Positions 24,981 through 33,926 of a stretch of DNA of 64,000 nt are shown here, piece by piece. Where the stretch lies: assembly GCF_000213175.1 (NCBI RefSeq), contig NW_009799102.1, positions 3,752,095 through 3,816,094 of the forward strand, read 5' to 3'. The DNA comes from Neurospora tetrasperma FGSC 2508 (taxonomy: Eukaryota; Ascomycota; Sordariomycetes; Sordariales; Sordariaceae). Positions within the stretch are counted from its first letter, which is position 1. The number at the start of each line of letters is the position of its first letter. The position numbers and the translations under genes are program-made. The notes beneath the pieces are model-generated. The model saw only the letters and a program-made list of their open reading frames with translations. It did not search any database and was not told the origin of the DNA.

Positions 24981-27900
24981 ATGACGGGTATCAGGATAGG
25001 CTGGGGCAGCGTGTTGCTGGTCCTAGCTCTGGTCCTGGTTGTTCTTCCAGACAAGGCCGCAGCCTTCGGTGCTGGTAACATTCCCTCCATCGCCCAGGTC
25101 GAGGGCCACAACTGGAGACATGGCGATATCGAAGACGTTCTCAAGACTCTGGCCTTCATCAACGGCAAAAAGTGGACCACTATGATGGTCGGGCGCACCT
25201 ACTTTGGTAACTGGCTCCGAGACTACTCCCAGGCTATCGATGTCGGCAGCTTGAAGGGAGTTAATGCGGCTACCATTCGCATCATTGCAAGTCTTTCGTC
25301 CCATCTTCGCCGTGCCCTCGTTTCATCCCATCCACTAACTCTTGTCACTAGGTTTGGGTTCTTTCTTTCCTGGCTCATGGATACGCTACCGAAGAGTTCG
25401 AGGTAACCGAGGAGCGCCTGGGCGTTTACAGACCCGAGGAACATATCGACAACCCTCTTGGCTACGCTGACGGAAAGGATGCCCGCGAGTACGACCCAAG
25501 ACTACGAGGACCAGTACACCCCGCAGAACTCGAGATCGATCCAAATACCGGTATGAAGAATTATATCGCCAACGAAGAACTGGCCCATCATCAAGGCTGG
25601 AACACCACAAGTGCCGGCTATATCCGTTTCAGCTTGCAGCGTTGCATCCATTACGGTCGTCTGTATACCAGTGGCTCTCATGGCAGAGGCAAGGAGTCTG
25701 ACTTGTGCGAGGCCTTGAGGTGCTTGGGACAGGCCCTTCATACCCTGGAGGACTTTCCTGCCCACAGTAACTACTGCGAATTGGTCCTAATCGATATGGA
25801 AGAAAGGCGGGGCCAGCATAGTCCAGTCTTTCCCCACGTTGGCACTGAAACTAAACTCAAACTCGAGAATGGACAGTTCAGGCGCGTAAGGCCTGGAGAA
25901 GGATACGATTCTAGGGCGAAGTACGCTTGGCCCCTGGTCACGGGCACTTTTGGAGGAGTCGACTTCTTGCACTCCGTGTTGGGTGAGGCCAATGATCACT
26001 TCACCCAGTCCGAGGTTGACGAAATGAACGATGCCCTCCTGACCGCTGAACAACTGACCAAGGGATCCGGTGGCGGTTCTTCGCGCGATCGCGGTCTCAG
26101 CCTCTTTGGCTTGAACTTGGGCGGTTCATCTAGCAACGATGGAGACTTTATCTCCCTCGTTTCCAAGCTTCCGGGTGTCGGTGACGGCTATGCCAGCACA
26201 GCCCGTAGCCTGAAGGCTGCCTCTGAAGCCCAAGAACAGGAGAACAGCAGATCTGCTGGCAACGTCAACGTTGTTCCTGGCATGAGCCCCAACTTCGACC
26301 CCGTCAAGACTGCCGCCAAGATCTACCCAATCCTCGAGTTTCGTGACAAGATTGTCAGGTCCATCAACAACATGATCGAAAAGATTCCTGGTTTGGAGAG
26401 TCTGCTGGAGAAGATCAGCGAGACTTTGACGGCTTTCATCCTTGGCTTGCTGGCTCCTTTCCTGCGCCCCATTATCAACCAGGTTACTCAAGTGTTGAAG
26501 GAGGGCTCGTCTGGTCTCATTGCGACCAGCGCGAAGCAGCAGCTCGAGCCTTGGAACAACCCTGAATGCGACAACCCCACCCACTCTATGCTTTCCAAGG
26601 ATCACTTTACCAACATCTTAAACTCCTGCGCCGGTCGCGTCGCCGCCAACATTGTTCAATACGTAGTTCCGTAGGTCTCCACCTTTTCCCTGCTTGATCT
26701 TCGAACCATGCTAACTCCAACGACAGCCGGGTTGTTTACGCCTGGGAAAATCCCGGTGTGCCCGACAGCGAGGTCATCGCCGACGTCCTCCAGGTTTTCC
26801 ACCATCCTGCCAATTACAAGCAAGAGGTCGAGATTCAGCGCACGATGTACGACACCGTTGTGCAGTGGTCCCGGGAGACTCATCATAACTACAGGAAGCT
26901 TCTCGCGTCCGAGTCCGTCAAGGAAGGCCTCAACCATGTCCTGAACGGTCAACCTATGAACCGCGGTCCCGGTGGTGGCCACACCTCATGCGGCGCTGAT
27001 GGTGGCCACGGCAAGGTTGCTGGCTCCCTCTGGAGCAAGATCCAATCCCGTGATCTGGACACTTCTGCCCCTAGCGGCGGCGTAGGTGGCGGTAGGCCCT
27101 CCTCCTCCACCGGCCACAAGTATGGCTACTCTGCCTCCTCTTCTCACCACGAGGTTCCCACCCACGGCGAGGCAGCCTCTTACTTCTCCTCCGCCGACCC
27201 ACGCCATGCCTCTCCGCCAACAGATCGCTACTACGGCAGCCGCCCCTCTTCCTCCGGGTACGGATCCTCCGTTCATGGTTCCGGCCGCCCCTCACCCGCC
27301 CCTGCGTCCTTTGGGTACCACCACGGCGGTCACCAAGCTTATGAGGGCAGCAGCAGCAGCTATCCTTCGCAGCCGTCATATGGTGGCTCTTCCGGCCCAT
27401 CGTACAGCGGCTCTTCTGGACCATCGTACGGCGGGTTTTCCCAACCCAGCTATGGTTCCCAACCTTCTTACTCATCTCAACCCTCCTACGGCGCGCACCC
27501 CTCCCAGCCACCCTACGGCTCTCAACCCCATTACGGCGGCCCCTCTCATGGCTCCTACAGCGGTGGGCGTCCCCCCTCTCCTCCTCGTCCCTCCGGTTAC
27601 GGTGGCGGATACGCTGGTTACTCCGCCGGTCCCCCTCCTAGCCACGGTGGCTACGGTGGCTACGGTGGAGGTCCCTCTGGTGGTGCTCCCTACCCCCATG
27701 GCGGTCCAGTAGGCGGTGGTGGCTCGGCGCCTTATCCCCATGGTGGAAGGGCTGATGCGTACGAGAGGAATTATGATCAGCATTATGAGAGGGATGAGAG
27801 ACGTGGTGATAGGGGTAGCAGGAGGAGGAGAGGAAGCCATGGAAGCAGGAGTAGCAGCGAGGAGCGAGATGGAAGAGGTTACCCTGGGCAGGGGTCTAGG

Positions 27901-28017
27901 GGAAGTGGTCATCATGGCGGTGGAGGAGGGTACGGAGGGGGATATGGTGGTGGATATGGAGGTGGTGGAGGATACGGCGGCGGGTATGGCGGTAGGGACG
28001 AGCATCGGAGGTATTGA
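24981..28017 (+). CDS. het-c: heterokaryon incompatibility protein HET-C
   Basis: Nonself-recognition protein. Alternative het-c alleles in one heterokaryon, together with pin-c, trigger compartmentation and cell death (established for N. crassa). Exons: 24981-25286, 25352-26670, 26727-28017, giving about 971 aa. Intron 1 uses a GC donor (GCAAGT) with a CTAAC branch site and a TAG acceptor. No GT donor there keeps the conserved frame. An N-terminal signal peptide ends near AAA-FGAG. The Het-C domain (about 30-600) contains EGHNWRHGD (H43, H47), D81 and LHTLEDFPAHSN (H232, D236, H240). A Gly/Ser-rich stretch (about 338-368) after VLGEANDHFTQSEV is where I expect the specificity-determining indels. 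Residues about 700-971 are Gly/Ser/Tyr/Pro-rich low complexity, ending in GGYGGG repeats. I cannot assign the allele class by eye. Confidence 0.97.
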
Positions 28018-28936
28018 GCTTGGTGAAGTGATGATTTGAAAGCGGAGATGGATGCCGGAATGATTTTGGATAATGAACGAATGGTTACGGGTTCTATGAG
28101 TACACTTGATTCGCGGTGGGTGAGGTTGGTACTTTTTGTCTTTCCTCTCGGTATGATACCATTCCCTTTCGTCAATAGTTTTATCTTATAGTCATAGAAA
28201 TATGTTTGACTTATCCAACAGAGTGTGCAGTGACTGTAAATATGGAACATTAATGATATCTAACCCAGTCTGTCTCCCTGTTCAAAACGGCTATCTAGGG
28301 CGCAGAAAGATCTTGGTGTCGGCCGAACCTATTCCCTCTTCTTCATCAGTGAAATCCGACCAGTTTGTAGATTCCCGTCAACCCGAGCCTTTCTTGAAGC
28401 CGGTAATCAGCAGCAGATGCCCGAGTGAAGAGCCGTGAACCTCATGATGATGATGAGCGTACAACTCAAGCGCTTCGGAGCCTGGCTGTGTAGGTAGTAC
28501 TGGCGCTTAAGAATGTAACATCATTGGCCTCCTCCCCCTTCCCCCTGGCGAACATGAAGTTGCTTTGCGTGTTACTTCGTTTCATCCATCCATGATATCC
28601 ATCCATTCATTCATGGCGACTCGCGGGGAATAAGTCTGCTGCACAGCAGTTTCAACATGTTGACCTTTTCAAATCTTTCACACTCTCTCCTCTCATTTTT
28701 CTTAATTTCTGTTTTCCTCCTCTGTGAACCATTACTTCCACTTGTTCTGTTTGTTGTCCTGGACATCGAAAGCCCGCTTCCCATTTTCCCTTAAGGTCCG
28801 AGATATATTGTACCTATCTACCTACCTGCTTACCTTACCTTCATTTCTTCACGCTGTTCGGATAGCATACAAATTCCAGCAGAGCATAGCATAGCATGAC
28901 ATAGCCACCTAAAGGTACCTAGGTAGGTAGGTAAAT
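28018..28936. other. het-c / pin-c intergenic region
   Basis: Spacer between two tandem + strand genes, carrying the het-c 3' end and the promoter/leader of pin-c. It has short GGTAGG/CCTACC-type repeats directly before the pin-c start (28915-28935). No gene is supported. Confidence 0.5.
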
Positions 28937-31633
28937 ATGCCCCCCAAGCTATGCTCCATCTGCGCCATCGTCCCCCACTGGCTTGCCTCTCTGGACTGGG
29001 ACGATTACTCGTACCTGAACGATACGACCATCACGCTTCGGTCGTGGAGGGGAATGCAAGTGCAGGCTGAGGCTGCGGTAGCAGAGAAGAAGAAAAGCAG
29101 GGGGATTTATGGATGTGGTAGTAGAAATGGAGAAGAAGAAGACCAAGAAGATGGCGAAGGAGGATGCGACCTCTGCTTCATGATCGTCCACTACAGCTAC
29201 CGCGAGTCCCGCTGCAAGTTTACCTCTATGTTCCCTGCTGCTCGATCAAGACCGTATTACCTGCCGCCGGAGATGGATCCGAGAGAACATAAAGATGATG
29301 AGAGGTATCAAGATGTTCCGTTGGTGTTTGGGAGGGAGGCGACGAAGCAGGGAAGGTGTTGGGAGTATAGGATGGTTTGTTTGAGTAATCGGTCAGTTTG
29401 GGGGGCGGAGGTGGTGAAGGTGCCGGGGAATTGGCGTAAGTTTTCTTTTTTCCCCTCTCTCTCTTCTCTGTTCTTGTGTGTTTCGTGCTGGATTTGGGGT
29501 GCTTTATGGGAAGGACGTTCATGCTTACATTTATGTCTTTGGTAATTTGATGTAGGGCCAAAGTATTTGCCGCCTATGGCGTACAATGATCAGAATCCTG
29601 AAAATAACGTCTTGCTCTTGAAGGATTGGCTAGAAAACTGTCGACGGAACCATAAGCGATGCCGCGAGATCAAGAAAACCACAACGGATACGGGCACCGA
29701 CTTTTTGCCAACTAGATTGCTTGATGTTCAAGCATTCGGAACGGGTAGTGAGCCGTCATCCCATCTTGGGGACGACGTCAGGCTCGTCTGCTTGAGTCCA
29801 CCGACCATGGTCTCAAAATCGGCAGATACAATCAAGTCCCCGCAACCCTACTTTACACTAAGTCACTGTTGGGGACCACCGGAAAAGCGCCCAACGACAA
29901 CAACCAAGGCCAACCTATCCCAGCGCATGGAAAGGATTCCCTTCCTTGAGCTGCCCCGGACCTTTCAAGACGCAATCGAAATGACCCGCAAACTAGGCCA
30001 CCGATACCTCTGGATCGACTCCCTTTGCATCATCCAAGACGACGAACAAGACTGGGCGCGCGAAGCCAGTTTGATGGCCAAGGTCTACTCCCACGCATCC
30101 TGTACGCTCTCCGCGCTGAGCTCCCGCGACAGCAGCGGAGGATTACACTTGGAACCACTAGACGAGGACCGTTCCTATATGGATCTCAGTATCACCCCCT
30201 CACCTGCTGAACAACCAAGTACCGAAAGCGGGGACACGGAGAACAACCGCGCTTTCACCTCTCCCCGATTTCGATTACTCTACTACTCCAACGAAGACTG
30301 GCACACCCTCTACAACGGGACCAACCGGACAATGCACATGGGAGGGCCCAGCGACGACATCTCGCCGCTCCGCTCTCGGGCATGGACGCTCCAGGAGCGC
30401 GAACTCTCGCGGCGCATCATCCATTTCGCCAGGAAACAGGTACTCTGGGAGTGCGCGGAGCTGAAAGCCACTGCGCAGCGGCCGTGGCATGACCACTCGT
30501 CTTCGTACTACTATGCTGGGCTGGACTCACTACCACAACATGAATGGAAGGAGGAGTGGTCGGAGATAGAGGTAGAAAGTATTCAAAGTCTAAGCCTTCC
30601 AGTTCAAGACGGCGATGATTTGGTCCAAGCTGCTGCTGCTGCTGCTGCCAATGGCACTACTTTGACAGTTTCCTCTCTGCTCAAAGCCTACACAAGCGAG
30701 CGCGAGTGGTGGGCAGTGGTGTTCGATTACAGCCAGCGGTCATTAACCAAAGACACGGACAAGCTGGCCGCCCTGTCTGGGATGGCGCAGTTTTACCAGC
30801 GAAACCACTTCCCTTGTGCGCGGTACGTGGCTGGGCTATGGAGCTCTCGGCTGAAGGAAGAGCTGTTCTGGGAGGTTGAAGATAAATCGAGGGCGACAAG
30901 ACCGGCGCCGGCGCCGGCGGATATTTATGTCGCGCCCAGCTGGTCGTGGGCGTCTGTCAAGGGAGGTGTGATAAGTTTCAAACCGAAAATTCCTGTCAGG
31001 AGGTTGAGGGAAATGAGGAAGAAGCAGATGCTAATGATGGCTGGGACATGGAGGGATGCAGCTGATACACGGCCTGAGGAGAAAGACAATACAGATCCAC
31101 GCAAGGACGGCAAAGATTCACGCAAGGACGGCAAGGATACATGGAAAGACATCAAAGATGCACGCAGAGTCATAACAGATGGATGGCAAGTGGAGGAAAT
31201 CAACCTATTTCCCAAGTACGACGACCCCTACGGTGCCTTAAAAGGCGCGAATCTGATCATAGGCGGTGCCCGTCTCGTTGAGGTGGAACTGTTCACCGAA
31301 ACCCTGATCGAGCCAGACCCCGAGTACATGTACGGGTCGCATTATTACTACGGCGGCTTGAAGATCGACGGCCGTTGGGTGGCTAATTATAGCCTCGATG
31401 TAGAGGGGGAAGCAGAACGGAGCGGTGGTAGACTTTGGTGTCTGGGTATGGTGGCGCAAAGAGATTACAGTAAACTTCGGAAGCCAGTGATAGGGGGACT
31501 TCTTCTCAGAGAGGAGGAGGAGAAGCTTGATGCCGATGGGGATCTTTGTATTTATAGCCGGGTGGGAACGTTTCGCCACATGAGGGTAGAGACTTTTGAT
31601 GGTGTTGAACCGCGGCGAATCAAGCTAGTATGA
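28937..31633 (+). CDS. pin-c: HET-domain incompatibility protein (PIN-C)
   Basis: Two exons, 28937-29435 and 29556-31633, give about 858 aa. The N-terminus has two CxxC pairs (C6/C9 and C77/C80), as in many HET proteins. The HET domain begins near residue 264 with FTLSHCWG, continues through RYLWIDSLCIIQDD (about 316-329) and AKVYSHASCTLSA, and includes SRAWTLQERELS further on, the classic HET motifs. The C-terminal part is unassigned and contains a Lys/Asp-rich segment coded by 21-nt tandem units. In N. crassa the partner of het-c, pin-c, is a HET-domain gene closely linked to het-c. Position and domain match, so I assign it, but from memory and not from comparison of sequences. The family drives incompatibility cell death and alleles are highly polymorphic. 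Confidence 0.9.
31098..31181 (+). repeat. 21-nt tandem repeat inside pin-c
   Basis: Four consecutive 21-nt units. The first two (31098-31118, 31119-31139) differ at only two positions and encode RKDGKDS/T. The next two are increasingly degenerate. The frame is preserved, so copy-number change would not break the gene. Confidence 0.85.
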
Positions 31634-32676
31634 ATGAGAAAAAGAAAAAGCCGTTGCAAGACTGTAATAGGGTTTCTAACAATTCGAAAAGACATCGGCC
31701 AGCGTCCTATTTGGATATTTCTATTCGTGAATTGCCTAAAACTCAAGACCAGAGGCGTAACAAAAACGCTTAAATGCATTGTAGGAGTACACCCAAGGTA
31801 TAATATCAAAGGTCTCAACTATTTTGTCTAGGACGAGCAAGGTTGATATAGAAATGAAAGATGTTGCTGGGTGTTTGACTTCAGCACTCACCTACCTAGG
31901 TAATAATGAATCAGCTTCCCATCGAACCATGAAGTCTTGTATAGGTACCTTCCAACGCTGTGATTATGTGTTTTGTACGACGGAAACGGTGCAACGACAT
32001 CATGCGAATACCTAACTATATCCTTGAGATACCTAACCGTGTATTTTCCAGACGTTGTCTGTAATTTCATGTACTTCAAGGACCTTTTTGACCGATAAAT
32101 GCTCGTAACACTCCTTCAGGAAAGTAAAGAGGCGCTCTTGTCTTGAATCATTGTTGTTGTTTTTGGCGATATAATAGGATAGTGGCACAACTTGATCGGG
32201 AAAGGCATCATACCGAAGAGATGACATCGTTGCGGTGTGAAGATAACCTGCCTGATGACTGCCTAGGGTAGTTCTAGTATCCTCGGCTCGTCCTCCCAAT
32301 TAGTACAGGCAGGTATCACGAGCTTCCATGATACGCCGTCGTCTTAAGAAGCACCATCTTGAGAAGCACACCAGTTACAACAAACCACCAGACAAAACAT
32401 CAGCAACGTCCTTGCACGACGAGCCAGGACTTACAATCACCTCGCCCGCTCAGTGATGTGGATTCAGATCATCGTGTCGTATGAAATCCGAGCAACGACG
32501 ACACACGCCCAAAGAGCGAAGCTATAGCCAGAGTAACCAGCTTCATCGTGGAATAAAAAACGCAAAAACAGAAACCGCAGAGGACAAAACAACAACAGAA
32601 AGAAAAAGGTATGGGGCGGTTGAAGCATGTGAGTGAGATCCAGAAAAATATGAACCAGTTAAAAAGTCAAAAGATG
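31634..32676. other. intergenic region after pin-c
   Basis: No secure gene. One minus-strand frame of 64 codons (ATG at 32227, stop at 32033) has protein-like composition but no recognised domain, so I leave it unannotated. Confidence 0.45.
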
Positions 32677-32767
32677 AGGTCCTACCCGGAATCGAACCGG
32701 GGTTGCCGGAATGTCCTGAAGGGTAAATCATCAGAATCCGGAGTGATAACCGCTACACTATAGAACC
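32677..32767 (-). tRNA. tRNA-Gln (anticodon CUG) with 19-nt intron
   Basis: Read on the minus strand. The acceptor stem GGTTCTA pairs with TAGGACC, with discriminator T. The D arm has the A-box-like GTGTAGCGGTTATCAC. The anticodon stem CCGGA/TCCGG closes loop TTCTGAT, giving anticodon CTG. The T arm is CCCGGTTCGATTCCGGG. A 19-nt intron (32730-32712) sits one base 3' of the anticodon, the canonical position. The mature length is 72 nt. The same body resembles eukaryotic tRNA-Gln. Confidence 0.93.
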
Positions 32768-33137
32768 TTTGGAAAGATGGTTCTCGTTGATGTACGCCTA
32801 CCGAAATGCGTACTTATGTAGGTAGGTTTGTGCACAGGTGAGGCAATTCGGAACTTTCTAGACTAGATGTGTGGGGTTGGTGGGGTTGTGTTCCATTCCC
32901 TTGCATAGTTGGTGTGGTGGGAAAAGCCGCATGCTTGCGTGTGTTTCCTTGTTGAGTTGTATATAAAATAATAATTGATAGAAATAAGGGGTAAAAAAGT
33001 AAAGTAGGGAGAAAGAGATGTTAGAGCGGTGGCAAAACAGGATGAAGTGGGAGCAAAAAACAAAACTCGAGGTAAACAAGGGACCGAACATGGAAAGTTG
33101 AAGTAATAAGGAAGGGGCTAAAAAAAGGCAAAAAGAG
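32768..33137. other. spacer between the two tRNA-Gln genes
   Basis: No gene seen. The spacer sequence is not duplicated along with the tRNAs beyond a few bases flanking each gene. Confidence 0.5.
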
Positions 33138-33230
33138 AGGTCGTACCCGGAATCGAACCGGGGTTGCCGGAATGTTTCTGATAGGTGAAAGACTCAGAAT
33201 CCGGAGTGATAACCGCTACACTATACAACC
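33138..33230 (-). tRNA. tRNA-Gln (anticodon CUG), second copy, 21-nt intron
   Basis: Same orientation, with arms identical to the first copy except for one acceptor pair. The acceptor is GGTTGTA/TACGACC, so the fifth pair is G-C where the first copy has C-G. The intron (33193-33173, 21 nt) is in the same position but has a different sequence. The mature length is 72 nt. Confidence 0.93.
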
Positions 33231-33926
33231 GCTGGTTGTTATTGAGCTAAGCGCCTGGATCTATTCACTATGTACCGCTATCCTTCGTCTACCCTCAATC
33301 CAAAAAAAACTTTATGGTAATACACCTAGGAGGTAGACATGATCCTCAACCAACTCTTTCTTGTACGCTTCCATTCTGGTAATATTCCTTTAGTTCATTC
33401 TCTCCAAGGTTCTAGTCTTCATCAAATCAGTCAGGTCTTCGGGATCATCACACTGCTACTACGCTGGCAAATGCTAACTACTTTGACTACGACCAATTGA
33501 GGGGGCACATGTTTTGATTCCCTATGCTTGCGCGAACAAGAACGCTCACGAGAGTAAATGATGATAGTTTATCTCTGATGAGTGTAAATGTTCTATATTG
33601 CATGTTGAACAGACATGCAAGTTTGACTCCAGGTAAATCGTCGCTCAAAGGACCGAGATCAGGTTCTTCACTGTCTTTCTCACTTCGACAACGTTGCACT
33701 TTTTCCCAAGTTCAACGATCATATAAATAGAATCGATGTGATATTCGATGCTTCAGCCCCTTTCCCAACACCCACCCACCGTGCTCATGCTATGCATCCC
33801 AAACAAACACTTAGAAAACAAAACCATCATTATGTACTTGAACATAAGTCACAAGAAACGAAAACCGAACAACGCTGTCTACAGTACGTTCTATCGCCGA
33901 ACCATATGGGAAAGAAAAAAACAAAA
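33231..33926. other. intergenic region tRNA / PP2C gene
   Basis: Presumed 3' UTR of the PP2C gene and tRNA upstream region. No coding frame is supported. Confidence 0.5.

Noticed and set aside
27472-28005. Minus-strand frames and an alternative + frame over the het-c tail
   Set aside because: The low-complexity Gly-rich codons leave all frames open; only the frame continuing the Het-C domain is supported.
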